This document shows, one piece after another, positions 1 through 7,012 of a stretch of DNA of 34,402 bases. This DNA is from an uncultured Clostridia bacterium (GTDB lineage: Bacteria; Bacillota; Clostridia; Oscillospirales; Acutalibacteraceae). The stretch's first letter is position 1. The number at the start of each line of letters is the position of its first letter. The stretch lies in contig CAMMRL010000027.1 in assembly GCA_946499275.1 (NCBI GenBank), forward strand, positions 1-34,402. Reading direction: 5' to 3'. The position numbers were made by a program, and so were the translations under genes. The notes below the pieces were generated by a model. It saw only the letters and a list, made by a program, of their open reading frames with translations. It was not told the DNA's origin and made no database searches.

Positions 1-1
1 G

Positions 2-169
2 GTCCTGACCGGCTGCAAGGTCGAGCGCATGCTTGAGAGCGCCAAGCCGAGCGATCACTTCCAGTTCCTGCGCATGGGCTATTTCTGCGCCGACAGCCGC
101 GATTCGAAGCCCGGTCACCTGGTCTTCAACCGCTCCGTCATGCTCAAGGGCAGCTACAAGCCCGAATAA
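2..169 (+). CDS. glnS: Glutaminyl-tRNA synthetase, C-terminal end only
   Basis: The open frame enters from the left edge and ends at a TAA at 167-169, giving the last 55 residues. The segment reads like the C-terminal anticodon-binding beta-barrel of bacterial GlnRS: a GYFC-x-D stretch, then D-S-K-P-G and a VFNRSV strand before a short tail ending in YKPE. GlnRS charges tRNA-Gln with glutamine in the cytoplasm. Only the tail is visible, so catalytic motifs cannot be checked. The gene points toward a broken pgk on the opposite strand, with only about 25 bases between its stop and the point where pgk similarity ends. Identification rests on a short but characteristic segment; whether it belongs to the same chromosome as the rest of the window is uncertain. 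Confidence 0.7.
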   Translation, partial: VLTGCKVERMLESAKPSDHFQFLRMGYFCADSRDSKPGHLVFNRSVMLKGSYKPE

Positions 170-190
170 GTGCTCGGCACGCCGCAGTGC

Positions 191-544
191 GATCACCATA
201 ATCTCGCCGGGCTTCAGGGCGGCGGCCATCGCATGGGCTTCGTCCCCGATGATATCGGTGGTGAACTGCACTTCTTTGCCCATCAGCTCGGACAAACGCT
301 TCGCGACTGGGGCGAGGGTGCACTTCTTTTTGGATTCCTCATCCTTCGGACGGCCGAGGTGGGAGCAGAGGATCACCGCCGCGCCATGATCGACCAGGTA
401 CTGAATCGTGGGGATCGACTCGCGGATGCGCTTATCGTCGGTGATCACGCCGTCGGCCAGCGGCACATTGAAGTCGCAGCGCACCAGCACCTTTTTGCCG
501 TTTACGTCGATGTCTTCAATCGTTTTTTTGTTCAGGTAGTTCAA
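191..544 (-). CDS. pgk: Phosphoglycerate kinase, N-terminal fragment (broken)
   Basis: From a TTG at 544 (an alternative GTG lies at 547) the minus strand encodes a PGK N-terminus: MNYLNKKT, then [10 protein letters not shown], the substrate-binding loop of the family, ITDDKRI, and SHLGRP. An SD-like AAGGAAAGGG lies at 553-562. PGK catalyses the ATP-forming 1,3-bisphosphoglycerate to 3-phosphoglycerate step of glycolysis and is normally about 395-400 residues. Similarity stops after about 117 residues, following a G-E-I-M stretch, near a GATC at 191-194. The expected E-N-x-R-F motif is missing and the frame stays open, without PGK character, to the window edge across the antisense of glnS. 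So this is a 5' fragment joined to foreign sequence: truncation, rearrangement or assembly chimera. Confidence 0.75.
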
Positions 545-599
545 CACGGACACCCTTTCCTTATTGTTGTTAAAAAGTAAACAAGGTCTCTAATAGAAT

Positions 600-628
600 A
601 GTTTATAATAGAATTGCGTATTTTTCAA
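600..628 (-). promoter_or_regulatory. Possible promoter for pgk
   Basis: Reading the minus strand, TTGAAA (628-623) is followed by an AT-rich stretch containing TATAAA and TAAACT. Spacing is 15 to 17 bases depending on which -10 is taken, so the assignment is tentative. It lies 55-85 bases upstream of the pgk start. Confidence 0.3.
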
Positions 629-733
629 GGGGGACCCCGGAAAAATGCCTGTTCGCACAAAAAAGTCCGCGCTGACCGGGTGCTTTCCGCCTTTTCTGCG
701 GATCCTTCCCCTGCCCCCCGATCCCCCGCGCTG

Positions 734-762
734 TTGACAGCCGATTTGCTTTTTTTTACAAT
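734..762 (+). promoter_or_regulatory. Consensus sigma-A type promoter upstream of mscS
   Basis: TTGACA (734-739), exactly 17 bases, then TACAAT (757-762). This is a near-perfect vegetative promoter. Transcription would begin around 769, only about 11 bases before the ATG at 780. That argues against 780 as the real start of the channel gene despite the nice SD-like AAAGGAG at 765-771. Confidence 0.65.
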
Positions 763-878
763 GGAAAGGAGTCTCTCCCATGCGTTTTCTCCCGCAGATG
801 CTTCCTTTTATAACGGAGGGCAGGAATGTCCATAAGGGAAATGCAGACGTTAAAGAATCGGTAGTAGAAAGGATTATG

Positions 879-1754
879 ATGTCGATGGAACACTTAAGCG
901 CCGCATGGAATTCATTCTTAACCAGCTTTTTGGCTTTCCTTCCTCACTTGCTGCAAGCACTCCTGATTCTGGTGCTTGGATATTTTGCGACCCGGATCAT
1001 CCCCCGGCCGATCGGCGCGATGCTAAAACGGACCAGTATCGACGCCGTAGCCGTCAAATACATCCAGCGGGTGGTGAAAATCACCCTGTGGGTGCTGATC
1101 GCCGTAATGGCGCTGGACAAAATCGGTGTGCCGGTCACCAGCCTGCTCACTGTGCTGGCGGCGGTGGGTGCGGCGGTCGCCCTGGCGATCCGGGATAATC
1201 TGGCCAACCTAGCATCCGGCGTGGTGCTGCTGTTTTCCAAGCCCTTCAAAGCGGGCGACTTTATCGAGATCGGCGACCTGGCAGGGACTGTGACCGAAAT
1301 CGAACTGATGCAGACCTATCTCGATACGGTGGGCAATATGCGGATCGCCGTACCCAACACCAAAATGATGACCGAAACCATCGTCAATTACTCCACCCAC
1401 GACGTCCGCCGGCAGGACCTGGTTTTTTCCATCAGCTATGAAAACGACTTGCTGAAGGCAAAAACGCTCTTACAGGAACTGGCGGACACGCATCCCCTCG
1501 TCCTCAAGGAACCGGCTCCTCCCCGCGTGGTAGTGTCGGAATACGCCGCCTCCTCCATCAACCTGACGGCACAGCTCTGGTGCAGCACGTCGGAATACTG
1601 GAACCTGCGCTTCGATCTGAACGAAAAGGTAAAAGCTCTGTTCGATCAAAACGGGATAGTCATCCCCTATAATCAACTGGATGTCCACCTCTGCCCTACC
1701 GGCAAGGATCCGGATGAAACGTCTACCGAGGGAAGCGATGGGGATTCACGGTAA
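879..1754 (+). CDS. mscS: Small-conductance mechanosensitive channel, MscS family
   Basis: MscS channels are homoheptameric pores that open under membrane tension and release solutes during osmotic downshock. Counting from 879, there are hydrophobic segments near residues 13-36 (FLAFLPHLLQALLILVLGYF), 62-78 (ITLWVLIAVMALDKIGV) and 86-120. The last is the Gly/Ala-rich pore-lining helix (LAAVGAAVALAIRDNLANLASG) followed by FSKPFKAGDFIEIGDLAGTV, the start of the beta domain. A VPN motif and cytoplasmic alpha/beta domain follow. The frame extends upstream to an ATG at 780, but that start is too close to the predicted transcription start. ATG 879 has AGAAAGG six bases upstream; 876 and 885 are alternatives. 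The gene runs against the leftward leading strand, alone, between the broken pgk and a convergent glycosyltransferase gene. Length (291 residues) fits the short MscS subtype. Confidence 0.88.
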   Translation: MSMEHLSAAWNSFLTSFLAFLPHLLQALLILVLGYFATRIIPRPIGAMLKRTSIDAVAVKYIQRVVKITLWVLIAVMALDKIGVPVTSLLTVLAAVGAAVALAIRDNLANLASGVVLLFSKPFKAGDFIEIGDLAGTVTEIELMQTYLDTVGNMRIAVPNTKMMTETIVNYSTHDVRRQDLVFSISYENDLLKAKTLLQELADTHPLVLKEPAPPRVVVSEYAASSINLTAQLWCSTSEYWNLRFDLNEKVKALFDQNGIVIPYNQLDVHLCPTGKDPDETSTEGSDGDSR

Positions 1755-1946
1755 ATCCCTCCCTTGTTTTCCCCCAAAGCCTTGGAAACGGTGGAAAATT
1801 CATTGCCACTTTTGCTATCGGTTTTTCCTATTCCGGATTCCGCCGGATTTCCGTCTGTCGTTCCCCCGTATCCAGAGGAATCGATATCGACTATTCCCGA
1901 TTGTGATTTTAAGTTTCACCAATTTCCACTGAGTTTTCAACAATTA

Positions 1947-1981
1947 CAGCCCATTAAGGCGAAAAGTGCCTTAATGGGCTG
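1947..1981. terminator. Perfect 14-bp hairpin between convergent genes
   Basis: A 14-bp perfect inverted repeat (1947-1960 with 1968-1981, arms CAGCCCATTAAGGC / GCCTTAATGGGCTG) surrounds a 7-base loop. It lies between the convergent mscS and glycosyltransferase genes, where a bidirectional terminator is expected. Neither side has a strong U-tract, so a different structured element is possible. The rest of 1755-2005 shows no gene. Confidence 0.5.
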
Positions 1982-2005
1982 GTTAATATCTATGTATGTA
2001 TACTT

Positions 2006-3931
2006 TTAGTTATAAACTTCGCCCGTTTCAACAGGATTGACCTGATAATCTGAGGTAGGGCCGTCCACCCGCTGCTTCATCACCCGGCGGGTTCTTTCCA
2101 TCAGCTCCTGTACGGCGGCACTGCGGGAAAGAGTGGGGTCGGCGTACTGCGGTTCACAGATCAACAGGCGGAGACAAGGCTTTTTCTTGAAAATGGACAA
2201 CAGCGGCCCCGGCCGGCGGTACGTCATCACCATCGGGAGGATCGGGCAACCGGTACGTACGGCGGTAAAAAACGCCCCCCGGTGAAACTCCCGCAGGGAA
2301 TCGTGGTACCGCACCAATTGCCCCTCCGGATAAAAGTGGACAAGATCGCCGCGCAGGACGGTCTCTTCGATCTGACGCTGGAACTGGACCATTTCTTTGG
2401 GGGAATCCGGAAGCGGCACCCCGCCGAAAAGGCGTACCAGCCAGCCGGTAAACGGCAGTTCCATGTTCCGTTTCAGGCTGACGAAATAGGTCCTTCGGGG
2501 AAAGGTCGCAATTTTCACCATCGTACAATCCATCGGATGGACGTGGTTCATCACCGTAACCCCTCCGCCGATATGATCCAGGTAATGCCGCCCTTCCATC
2601 GTAAAGCCGAAGTATACGGCATTAATCAAATATAAAAGCGGAGCGAACACGTTGGTCAGAAAGGCCAGAATTTCCCGTTTCCACGGCGCCGAAGGGCAGT
2701 ATTCAAATTCCGCGGACCGGATTTTTTCCGTATTGGGATGCAGGCGGCGCTTGAGCGGCCCCTGCCGCGGACGCTTATATCCATGGTCGTGATAATCCTG
2801 GATCGCGTCGCGATACATCTGTTCCGCCTTTTCCACGCAGGTGCTGACCCGGATGCTGTCCCCCACGCGGGCGTATTCCTTTCCCATCGCTTCCCGTTCC
2901 TCCGGATGCTCGATCCAATAATCAATTTTCCGTGCGAGGGAGGACGCGTCCCCGGCGGCAAACAGGCTCCGCTCGTCCAGCGCAAACTGGTTGGTCGCCG
3001 AACGTTTGGAATCGCTGATAACCGGAACCAAGCCGCACGCCAAGGCTTCCATACAGGAAATACCCTCAATTTCCGCGTCCGAAGCGTGGATGTACAAATC
3101 ACAGCCGTTCATCAGCTTTACGAGCTGGCCCTGCGTAAAAAAGCCAAACAAAGGAAGGTTCGGCAGCGACGCACCCTGCTGACGGTAATCGGCTTCCTTG
3201 GGCCCCTTCCCCGCAAAAACAAGCTGGATTTTGTCGCGGTACTTGCTCCTTTTCGCCGCCTCGATAATCAGGTCCTGCCGTTTTTCCCCCGACAGGCGGC
3301 CGACCATCAAAATAACAAACTTATCCCGGAACGCCTCCGGCCGGGGCACCTTCCGAGGGACGAACGCGTCGTCCACCCCGTTGGATATCACGCAAAGCTT
3401 AGCGTCATAGCCATGCTGCTTCAGTTGATCCGCAATAAACCGGCTGGGGCAGTGGATATAGGAAAACCGGTTGTAGAACTCCCGGTAACACCAGCGGTAA
3501 AGGAACTCGTTCATCGGCTTGAAGTTGCCCATTCCGATCGTAAAGGTCACGTTTTCCGGCTGCATATGGAACGCCGCCACCGTAGGGATATGCATCTGTC
3601 GTGCAATTTCCTCGCCACGGCGGCAAAAACGGAACGGCAGATAAAAGTGGACGATATCCGCCCCCTTGAACGCCTGGTAATATGCTTCGTCCACCGGGCG
3701 GGCAAACTGCATCCCCTGTGATTTCACCAGCCCGTCAAATACCGGCAGCTTATATTCCGGCGCGCCGATTTTCCGCACGCCGTCTTCCAATATGCCGGAT
3801 TCCCCGCAGGCCAGCACCGTCACCGTATGCCCCCGGCGCTGGAGCTGCTCCGCATACCGGCGGGCGGTTACGGTCGTACCATTGTTGCCGCTGTCGAACT
3901 GGTCGATCACCAGCACAATTTTCATGGTCAT
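2006..3931 (-). CDS. Fused GT4 glycosyltransferase / PlsC-type acyltransferase
   Basis: One 641-residue frame holds two enzymes. Residues about 4-390 form a GT-B glycosyltransferase of family 4: VIDQFDSGNNG near the N-terminus, an ISNGVD turn, VGRLSGEKRQD at the start of the C-terminal Rossmann half, and an E-G-I-S-C-M-E-A-L-A-C-G donor site near residue 288. Residues about 430-630 form a lysophosphatidate-type acyltransferase: a hydrophobic segment (FAPLLYLINAVYFGF), the catalytic NH-x4-D motif (NHVHPMD, near 461), F-Y-P-E-G near 531 and FHRGAF. The GT half resembles enzymes that glycosylate diacylglycerol, so a membrane glycolipid product is inferred, not shown. Start ATG 3931, or 3925, which has better spacing from AAGGA. 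It follows a TetR gene on the same strand by about 125 bases, and no clear terminator is seen between them. Confidence 0.85.
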   Translation of the reverse strand: MTMKIVLVIDQFDSGNNGTTVTARRYAEQLQRRGHTVTVLACGESGILEDGVRKIGAPEYKLPVFDGLVKSQGMQFARPVDEAYYQAFKGADIVHFYLPFRFCRRGEEIARQMHIPTVAAFHMQPENVTFTIGMGNFKPMNEFLYRWCYREFYNRFSYIHCPSRFIADQLKQHGYDAKLCVISNGVDDAFVPRKVPRPEAFRDKFVILMVGRLSGEKRQDLIIEAAKRSKYRDKIQLVFAGKGPKEADYRQQGASLPNLPLFGFFTQGQLVKLMNGCDLYIHASDAEIEGISCMEALACGLVPVISDSKRSATNQFALDERSLFAAGDASSLARKIDYWIEHPEEREAMGKEYARVGDSIRVSTCVEKAEQMYRDAIQDYHDHGYKRPRQGPLKRRLHPNTEKIRSAEFEYCPSAPWKREILAFLTNVFAPLLYLINAVYFGFTMEGRHYLDHIGGGVTVMNHVHPMDCTMVKIATFPRRTYFVSLKRNMELPFTGWLVRLFGGVPLPDSPKEMVQFQRQIEETVLRGDLVHFYPEGQLVRYHDSLREFHRGAFFTAVRTGCPILPMVMTYRRPGPLLSIFKKKPCLRLLICEPQYADPTLSRSAAVQELMERTRRVMKQRVDGPTSDYQVNPVETGEVYN

Positions 3932-4055
3932 CCATCCTTCCTAAGCGGGCGGCGCCAGTATGGTTTGACGGCCCTCCCATGCCTTGCGCTTCCACCGGCT
4001 GTTGAGGAAGCGCCCCTGAAAAGGAATGCGTGATAATTTGCAGTCTGCCGGCTTG

Positions 4056-4640
4056 TTAGGCCAATCCAGCCACTTTATTCCGGCCTTCGATCATTTCGGT
4101 CATCAGGGAACGTACCATAACCAGGTCCTTTTCCCCTTCGAGAAGCAAATCCCCGATCCCGTTGACAATCACCCGGATATACCGGGAAGGATCGGGCAGC
4201 CGGAGCTCCCCGGCCCGGACGCCTTCCTCTGCAATTTCCGTGAGCAGGTCGGATACAATGGCTTTTATCCGCACGCTCATCTGCCCGATGATTGCGCTTT
4301 CCTTAAACAACGGATCGTCCCATTTTCCACGGCCCGCCAATTTACCATAGGCGTCAAAACAGGCGTCAAGAAACGCTTCGAACCGGGTGTGAAAGCTGCC
4401 TTTCAAGGATCCCACAAAGGACCGAAGCTCTTCTTCAAACCGGTCGGTTAGGCGGACAATTACCGCTTCGACAATCTCTTTCTTTGAACGAAAATAATAA
4501 TAGTAGAGTCCCTGCGCTACGCCAACACGTTTTACAATTTGTTGAACACTGGTTGCTTCTACTCCTTGTTCATAAAATAACGCCTGTGCAGCGTCCAGGA
4601 ATTCTTCCCGCCGCTCCTCCGGCCGTTTGCTTACCCGCAT
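4056..4640 (-). CDS. TetR/AcrR family transcriptional regulator
   Basis: A 194-residue protein with the classic TetR layout. The N-terminal DNA-binding domain (residues about 10-55) reads EEFLDAAQALFYEQGVEATS, then a helix-turn-helix VQQIVKRVGVAQGLYYYYF and R-S-K-K-E at the start of helix 4. A variable helical ligand/dimer domain follows. The frame could extend to 4721, but ATG 4640 is chosen because AGGGGGTG lies seven bases upstream and the family signature starts right after it. A strong promoter at 4887-4915 and a palindrome at 4857-4867 suggest autorepression. Its immediate downstream neighbour is the fused glycosyltransferase/acyltransferase, the most likely co-transcribed target. The divergent monooxygenase-like gene at 5037 is another possible target. 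The ligand is unknown. Confidence 0.9.
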   Translation of the reverse strand: MRVSKRPEERREEFLDAAQALFYEQGVEATSVQQIVKRVGVAQGLYYYYFRSKKEIVEAVIVRLTDRFEEELRSFVGSLKGSFHTRFEAFLDACFDAYGKLAGRGKWDDPLFKESAIIGQMSVRIKAIVSDLLTEIAEEGVRAGELRLPDPSRYIRVIVNGIGDLLLEGEKDLVMVRSLMTEMIEGRNKVAGLA

Positions 4641-4856
4641 GATATCACCCCCTGTAGAATACACGGTGCATAGTATTCTCACAATCCCATCGTAATCCAA
4701 CACCAAATGCCCGGTTTTCATAAAAAGCTATTTTACGTCCCGCCGCTATGCGGCGATCTCACCAGTCTTTTGGATTTTTCTGTCCCGATATAATTCCCCT
4801 TGAACAATGGCATCGCACTCTACGGCCGTTCGTTGGCCGCCTTTTCCCTTTATGAC

Positions 4857-4867
4857 TTACTTAGTAA
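4857..4867. promoter_or_regulatory. Candidate TetR operator palindrome
   Basis: TTACTTAGTAA is a perfect 5+1+5 inverted repeat just downstream of the predicted transcription start (about 4880, minus strand) of the TetR gene. This is a usual position for an autorepressor site. A second inverted repeat, CTCAGT (4884-4889) and ACTGAG (4900-4905), overlaps the -10 and spacer. Confidence 0.45.
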
Positions 4868-4886
4868 ATAGCCTATCTGTTTTCTC

Positions 4887-4915
4887 AGTATAGCATATGA
4901 CTGAGGGACAGTCAA
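4887..4915 (-). promoter_or_regulatory. Promoter of the TetR gene
   Basis: Reading the minus strand, TTGACT (4915-4910), 17 bases, then TATACT (4892-4887). It predicts a leader of about 240 bases before the ATG at 4640. The 4641-5036 gap holds this promoter, the palindromes and the promoter of the next gene; no further gene is seen in it. Confidence 0.65.
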
Positions 4916-4972
4916 TAATACTCCCGCTCCCTCTTTTTTGTTCTTTGTGTTAGAACGGGGTCCCCTTACTCC

Positions 4973-5001
4973 TTGCGGTAAACTCCCGGAAATGATATAA
5001 T
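4973..5001 (+). promoter_or_regulatory. Promoter of the monooxygenase-like gene
   Basis: TTGCGG (4973-4978), 17 bases, then a perfect TATAAT (4996-5001). It lies 35 bases upstream of the ATG at 5037. The SD-like GGGAGGGG is at 5023-5030. Confidence 0.6.
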
Positions 5002-5036
5002 GCCAACGATAAACCTACGTTTGGGAGGGGCGCCGA

Positions 5037-5369
5037 ATGGCGATAACAATACTTATTTATTATACCGGCAAGAATGGAAGCGCGAAAAAATTTGCCGAAG
5101 AGATGGTTTCAACAGGAACCGTAGAGACTATTCGCGCTGAAGCTGGAAATATTCGATACAATTATTTCTTCCCTATGGAAGACCAAGAAAGCTTGCTTTT
5201 AATCGACAGATGGAATGACCAACAATCCATAGATATTCATCACGCATCCCCAATGATGAAACAGATTGCTCGACTTAGGAAAAAATATGACCTGCATATG
5301 AAAGTGGAACGGTATATTTTCGACGAATCAGCAATCCCCCCCAAGGATAAGAAATTTATTGTCGATTAA
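5037..5369 (+). CDS. Putative antibiotic-biosynthesis-monooxygenase-like (YgiN-type) protein
   Basis: A 110-residue cytoplasmic protein. It reads like a dimeric ferredoxin-fold ABM domain: an N-terminal strand (TILIYYTG), a helix (AKKFAEEMVSTG), a strand with YNYFFPMED, then LLLIDRWNDQQSIDIHHASPMM, the typical 'W-x-x-x-x-x-x-x-H-x-x-S' region, and a closing strand MKVERYIF. Members include quinol and small aromatic monooxygenases, but many are uncharacterised, so no substrate is assigned. The start is fixed by GGGAGGGG six bases upstream. Base composition is clearly more AT-rich than its neighbours (about 40% GC in its first half). The gene is a single unit with its own promoter and a 20-bp terminator stem, which suits recent acquisition. 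Confidence 0.7.
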   Translation: MAITILIYYTGKNGSAKKFAEEMVSTGTVETIRAEAGNIRYNYFFPMEDQESLLLIDRWNDQQSIDIHHASPMMKQIARLRKKYDLHMKVERYIFDESAIPPKDKKFIVD

Positions 5370-5422
5370 TCCCCGATTCCCTACAGAAAAGGCACGGGGC
5401 AGCCGGCCTGCAGGCGCTATAG

Positions 5423-5472
5423 AAAGGAACAGAGGGCATAGAATAGGATGTCTATGCCCTCTGTTCCTTTTT
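5423..5472. terminator. 20-bp stem terminator shared by convergent genes
   Basis: Left arm 5423-5442, loop 5443-5450, right arm 5451-5470: 20 base pairs without mismatch, then a T-run (5468-5472) on the + strand. The right arm encodes the last residues and stop (5452-5454) of the minus-strand gene, so the same hairpin overlaps its coding end. The U-tract favours termination of the + strand gene. Confidence 0.8.
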
Positions 5473-6201
5473 CACTTGATACAAAAAAGCGTTTCCGGAT
5501 TTTCCTATACGTATAATTGAATTTATACTATACAAAACATTAACTATACGCCCGGCCCTTTTTCGGGATATGCGCAGAGCCTTTGCCACATCAGCCGTTG
5601 AAAAGGGCTCCGGAAGGGAAGCGGGAAGCAGGGCGGCAAAGTCGGCCGGAGAACGGAGCGTCATCTCCCCCGCCAGCGCGGTGGGGATCCGTTCCATCCG
5701 GCAGGCCCCCTTTTTCCGGTCGCGGCTCCAGCCGTTGAGGAGCTTGTATTCCTCCATATCGAGGAATACAAGCCGAACCGAAAGCTGTGGGGACGGCAGG
5801 TAATCCCGGATATAATACAGTTCGGAAAACGCATCCCATACGGTCCCGGATTTGGGGGATTTGCGTGGTACGGACATCTCCCCGCTTTCCGGATCCACCC
5901 AGATCAGCCGCTTGGTGCGGGCAATCGGATGGAGGATCGTCACCTCATACAACGGCAAAAGCCGCGCCAGTTTGGGACGCAATTTGCTAAAATTCCGGGT
6001 CTGGATTTCCGTAATCCGCTGCCCATCGTATATATCCGCCACCAGCCGGCAGGGAAGGGAAACCTCGTGGTGGCTCTCCTCCGGGTCCGCCCAATATTTG
6101 AGAATCGCGTGCAGGCTCCGTTCCCGGAGCGTCCCGATCCCGGACCGCTCCTGCAGCGTTGCAAGGGCGAGCGCTCTCGCCTGATCGAAGCGATTGATCA
6201 T
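5452..6201 (-). CDS. Uncharacterised protein with possible nuclease-like core and winged helix
   Basis: 249 residues; no firm functional assignment. Residues about 10-40 are helical (ERSGIGTLRERSLHAILKYW). Then comes a core with ...RLVADIYDG...ITEIQTRNFSKL: an Asp followed after a short loop by E-I-Q in a strand. This order resembles the PD-(D/E)XK nuclease fold (D...ExQ variant), an inference only. The middle contains LHPIARTKRLIWVDPESGEM and FLDMEEYKLLNGWSRDRKKG. The C-terminal 60 residues (FSTADVAKALRISRKRAGRIVNVLYSINSIIRIGKSG) look like a winged helix. I recall similar unannotated proteins in other Clostridia. Its ATG overlaps the TGA of the thioesterase gene by one base (TGATG), implying translational coupling. 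Confidence 0.6.
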   Translation of the reverse strand: MINRFDQARALALATLQERSGIGTLRERSLHAILKYWADPEESHHEVSLPCRLVADIYDGQRITEIQTRNFSKLRPKLARLLPLYEVTILHPIARTKRLIWVDPESGEMSVPRKSPKSGTVWDAFSELYYIRDYLPSPQLSVRLVFLDMEEYKLLNGWSRDRKKGACRMERIPTALAGEMTLRSPADFAALLPASLPEPFSTADVAKALRISRKRAGRIVNVLYSINSIIRIGKSGNAFLYQVKKEQRA

Positions 6202-6980
6202 CAGACGTTTTCACCGGCAGTCTCTGGGCGCAGGAAAAGCTGCGCTTCAAAACAACGGCGGCCGTCGGGCAGATCGCCCGCCACCCAGTGGGTCTTGCCG
6301 TCCCCTTCGCCCACAACCCCGCTTACAAGGGAAAGCGTCTCCCCTTCCACCGCTTCGTGGACAAAGGCGATCGAAAACTCACTCACATACCGGCTGGACA
6401 TCCCTCCCGGCAGTACGTCGCAGGCAATATCGGCGTATACCGTATTGTTGAGGTGGCCGTTGCAGTCGATGTCGGACCAGCGAACCACCCGCTGCCCGGC
6501 GGGAGAAAGGCCGACTGGCAGCTTCCATTTCACCGGATCGGGGCACGCCCCGCGCCGCTCCGGCTGCTCCCCCAGCCCGAATTCCTGGAACACGCTGGGA
6601 CGCAGCAGCTTATGGGTCTGCACGTCCACCAGCGCGAAAGCGGTCACGCTATCAATTAGAGAATGGCCTTCTCCGTCCAGGAACTGATAACAGCGGAAAA
6701 ACTGCGCTCCCTTCGAATCCCTGTGCCAGGTATGCAGATGCACCGTTTCTCCCATCACCGGTGCGCGATGGATCCGGCTGTGGGTGCGGGTGAGGACAAA
6801 CACCATGCCGTGCCGGTAGAGTTCGTTATAATCCAGCCCTCCTTCGGACAGATGGAGCTCCCCCACCTCCTGCTGCAGCTTCAGCTGATTGGACAGGCGA
6901 AGGCGGCGGTCCGGCCCTGCTTCGAAGGAATTAATCCGGATATCCCATGTATAATCCGGTGCAATCGTATATGTTTTCAT
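6201..6980 (-). CDS. Acyl-ACP thioesterase
   Basis: A 259-residue double hot-dog protein resembling plant FatA/FatB-type thioesterases and their bacterial relatives, which release free fatty acids from acyl-ACP. First hot-dog: YNELYRHGMVFVLTRTHSRIHRAPVMGETVHLHTW, with R-D-S-K-G-A-Q-F-F-R following. Second hot-dog: V-R-W-S-D-I-D-C-N-G-H-L-N-N-T-V-Y-A-D near residue 170, containing the conserved Asn-x-His pair used in catalysis. The start has GGAGAG just upstream. It is 32 bases downstream of the YbaK-type gene and overlaps the next gene by one base, so the three are probably an operon. In Clostridia such enzymes may adjust lipid pools; no chain-length preference can be read. Confidence 0.88.
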   Translation of the reverse strand: MKTYTIAPDYTWDIRINSFEAGPDRRLRLSNQLKLQQEVGELHLSEGGLDYNELYRHGMVFVLTRTHSRIHRAPVMGETVHLHTWHRDSKGAQFFRCYQFLDGEGHSLIDSVTAFALVDVQTHKLLRPSVFQEFGLGEQPERRGACPDPVKWKLPVGLSPAGQRVVRWSDIDCNGHLNNTVYADIACDVLPGGMSSRYVSEFSIAFVHEAVEGETLSLVSGVVGEGDGKTHWVAGDLPDGRRCFEAQLFLRPETAGENV

Positions 6981-7012
6981 AATACTCTCCGTAAAATATC
7001 TATTCCAATCTG

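Noticed and set aside
170..580. 136-residue + strand frame over pgk
   Set aside because: It is the antisense shadow of the pgk fragment; the minus strand shows clear PGK motifs.
780..878. Longer MscS start at ATG 780
   Set aside because: The predicted transcription start (about 769) would truncate its SD, and the extra residues show no MscS similarity.
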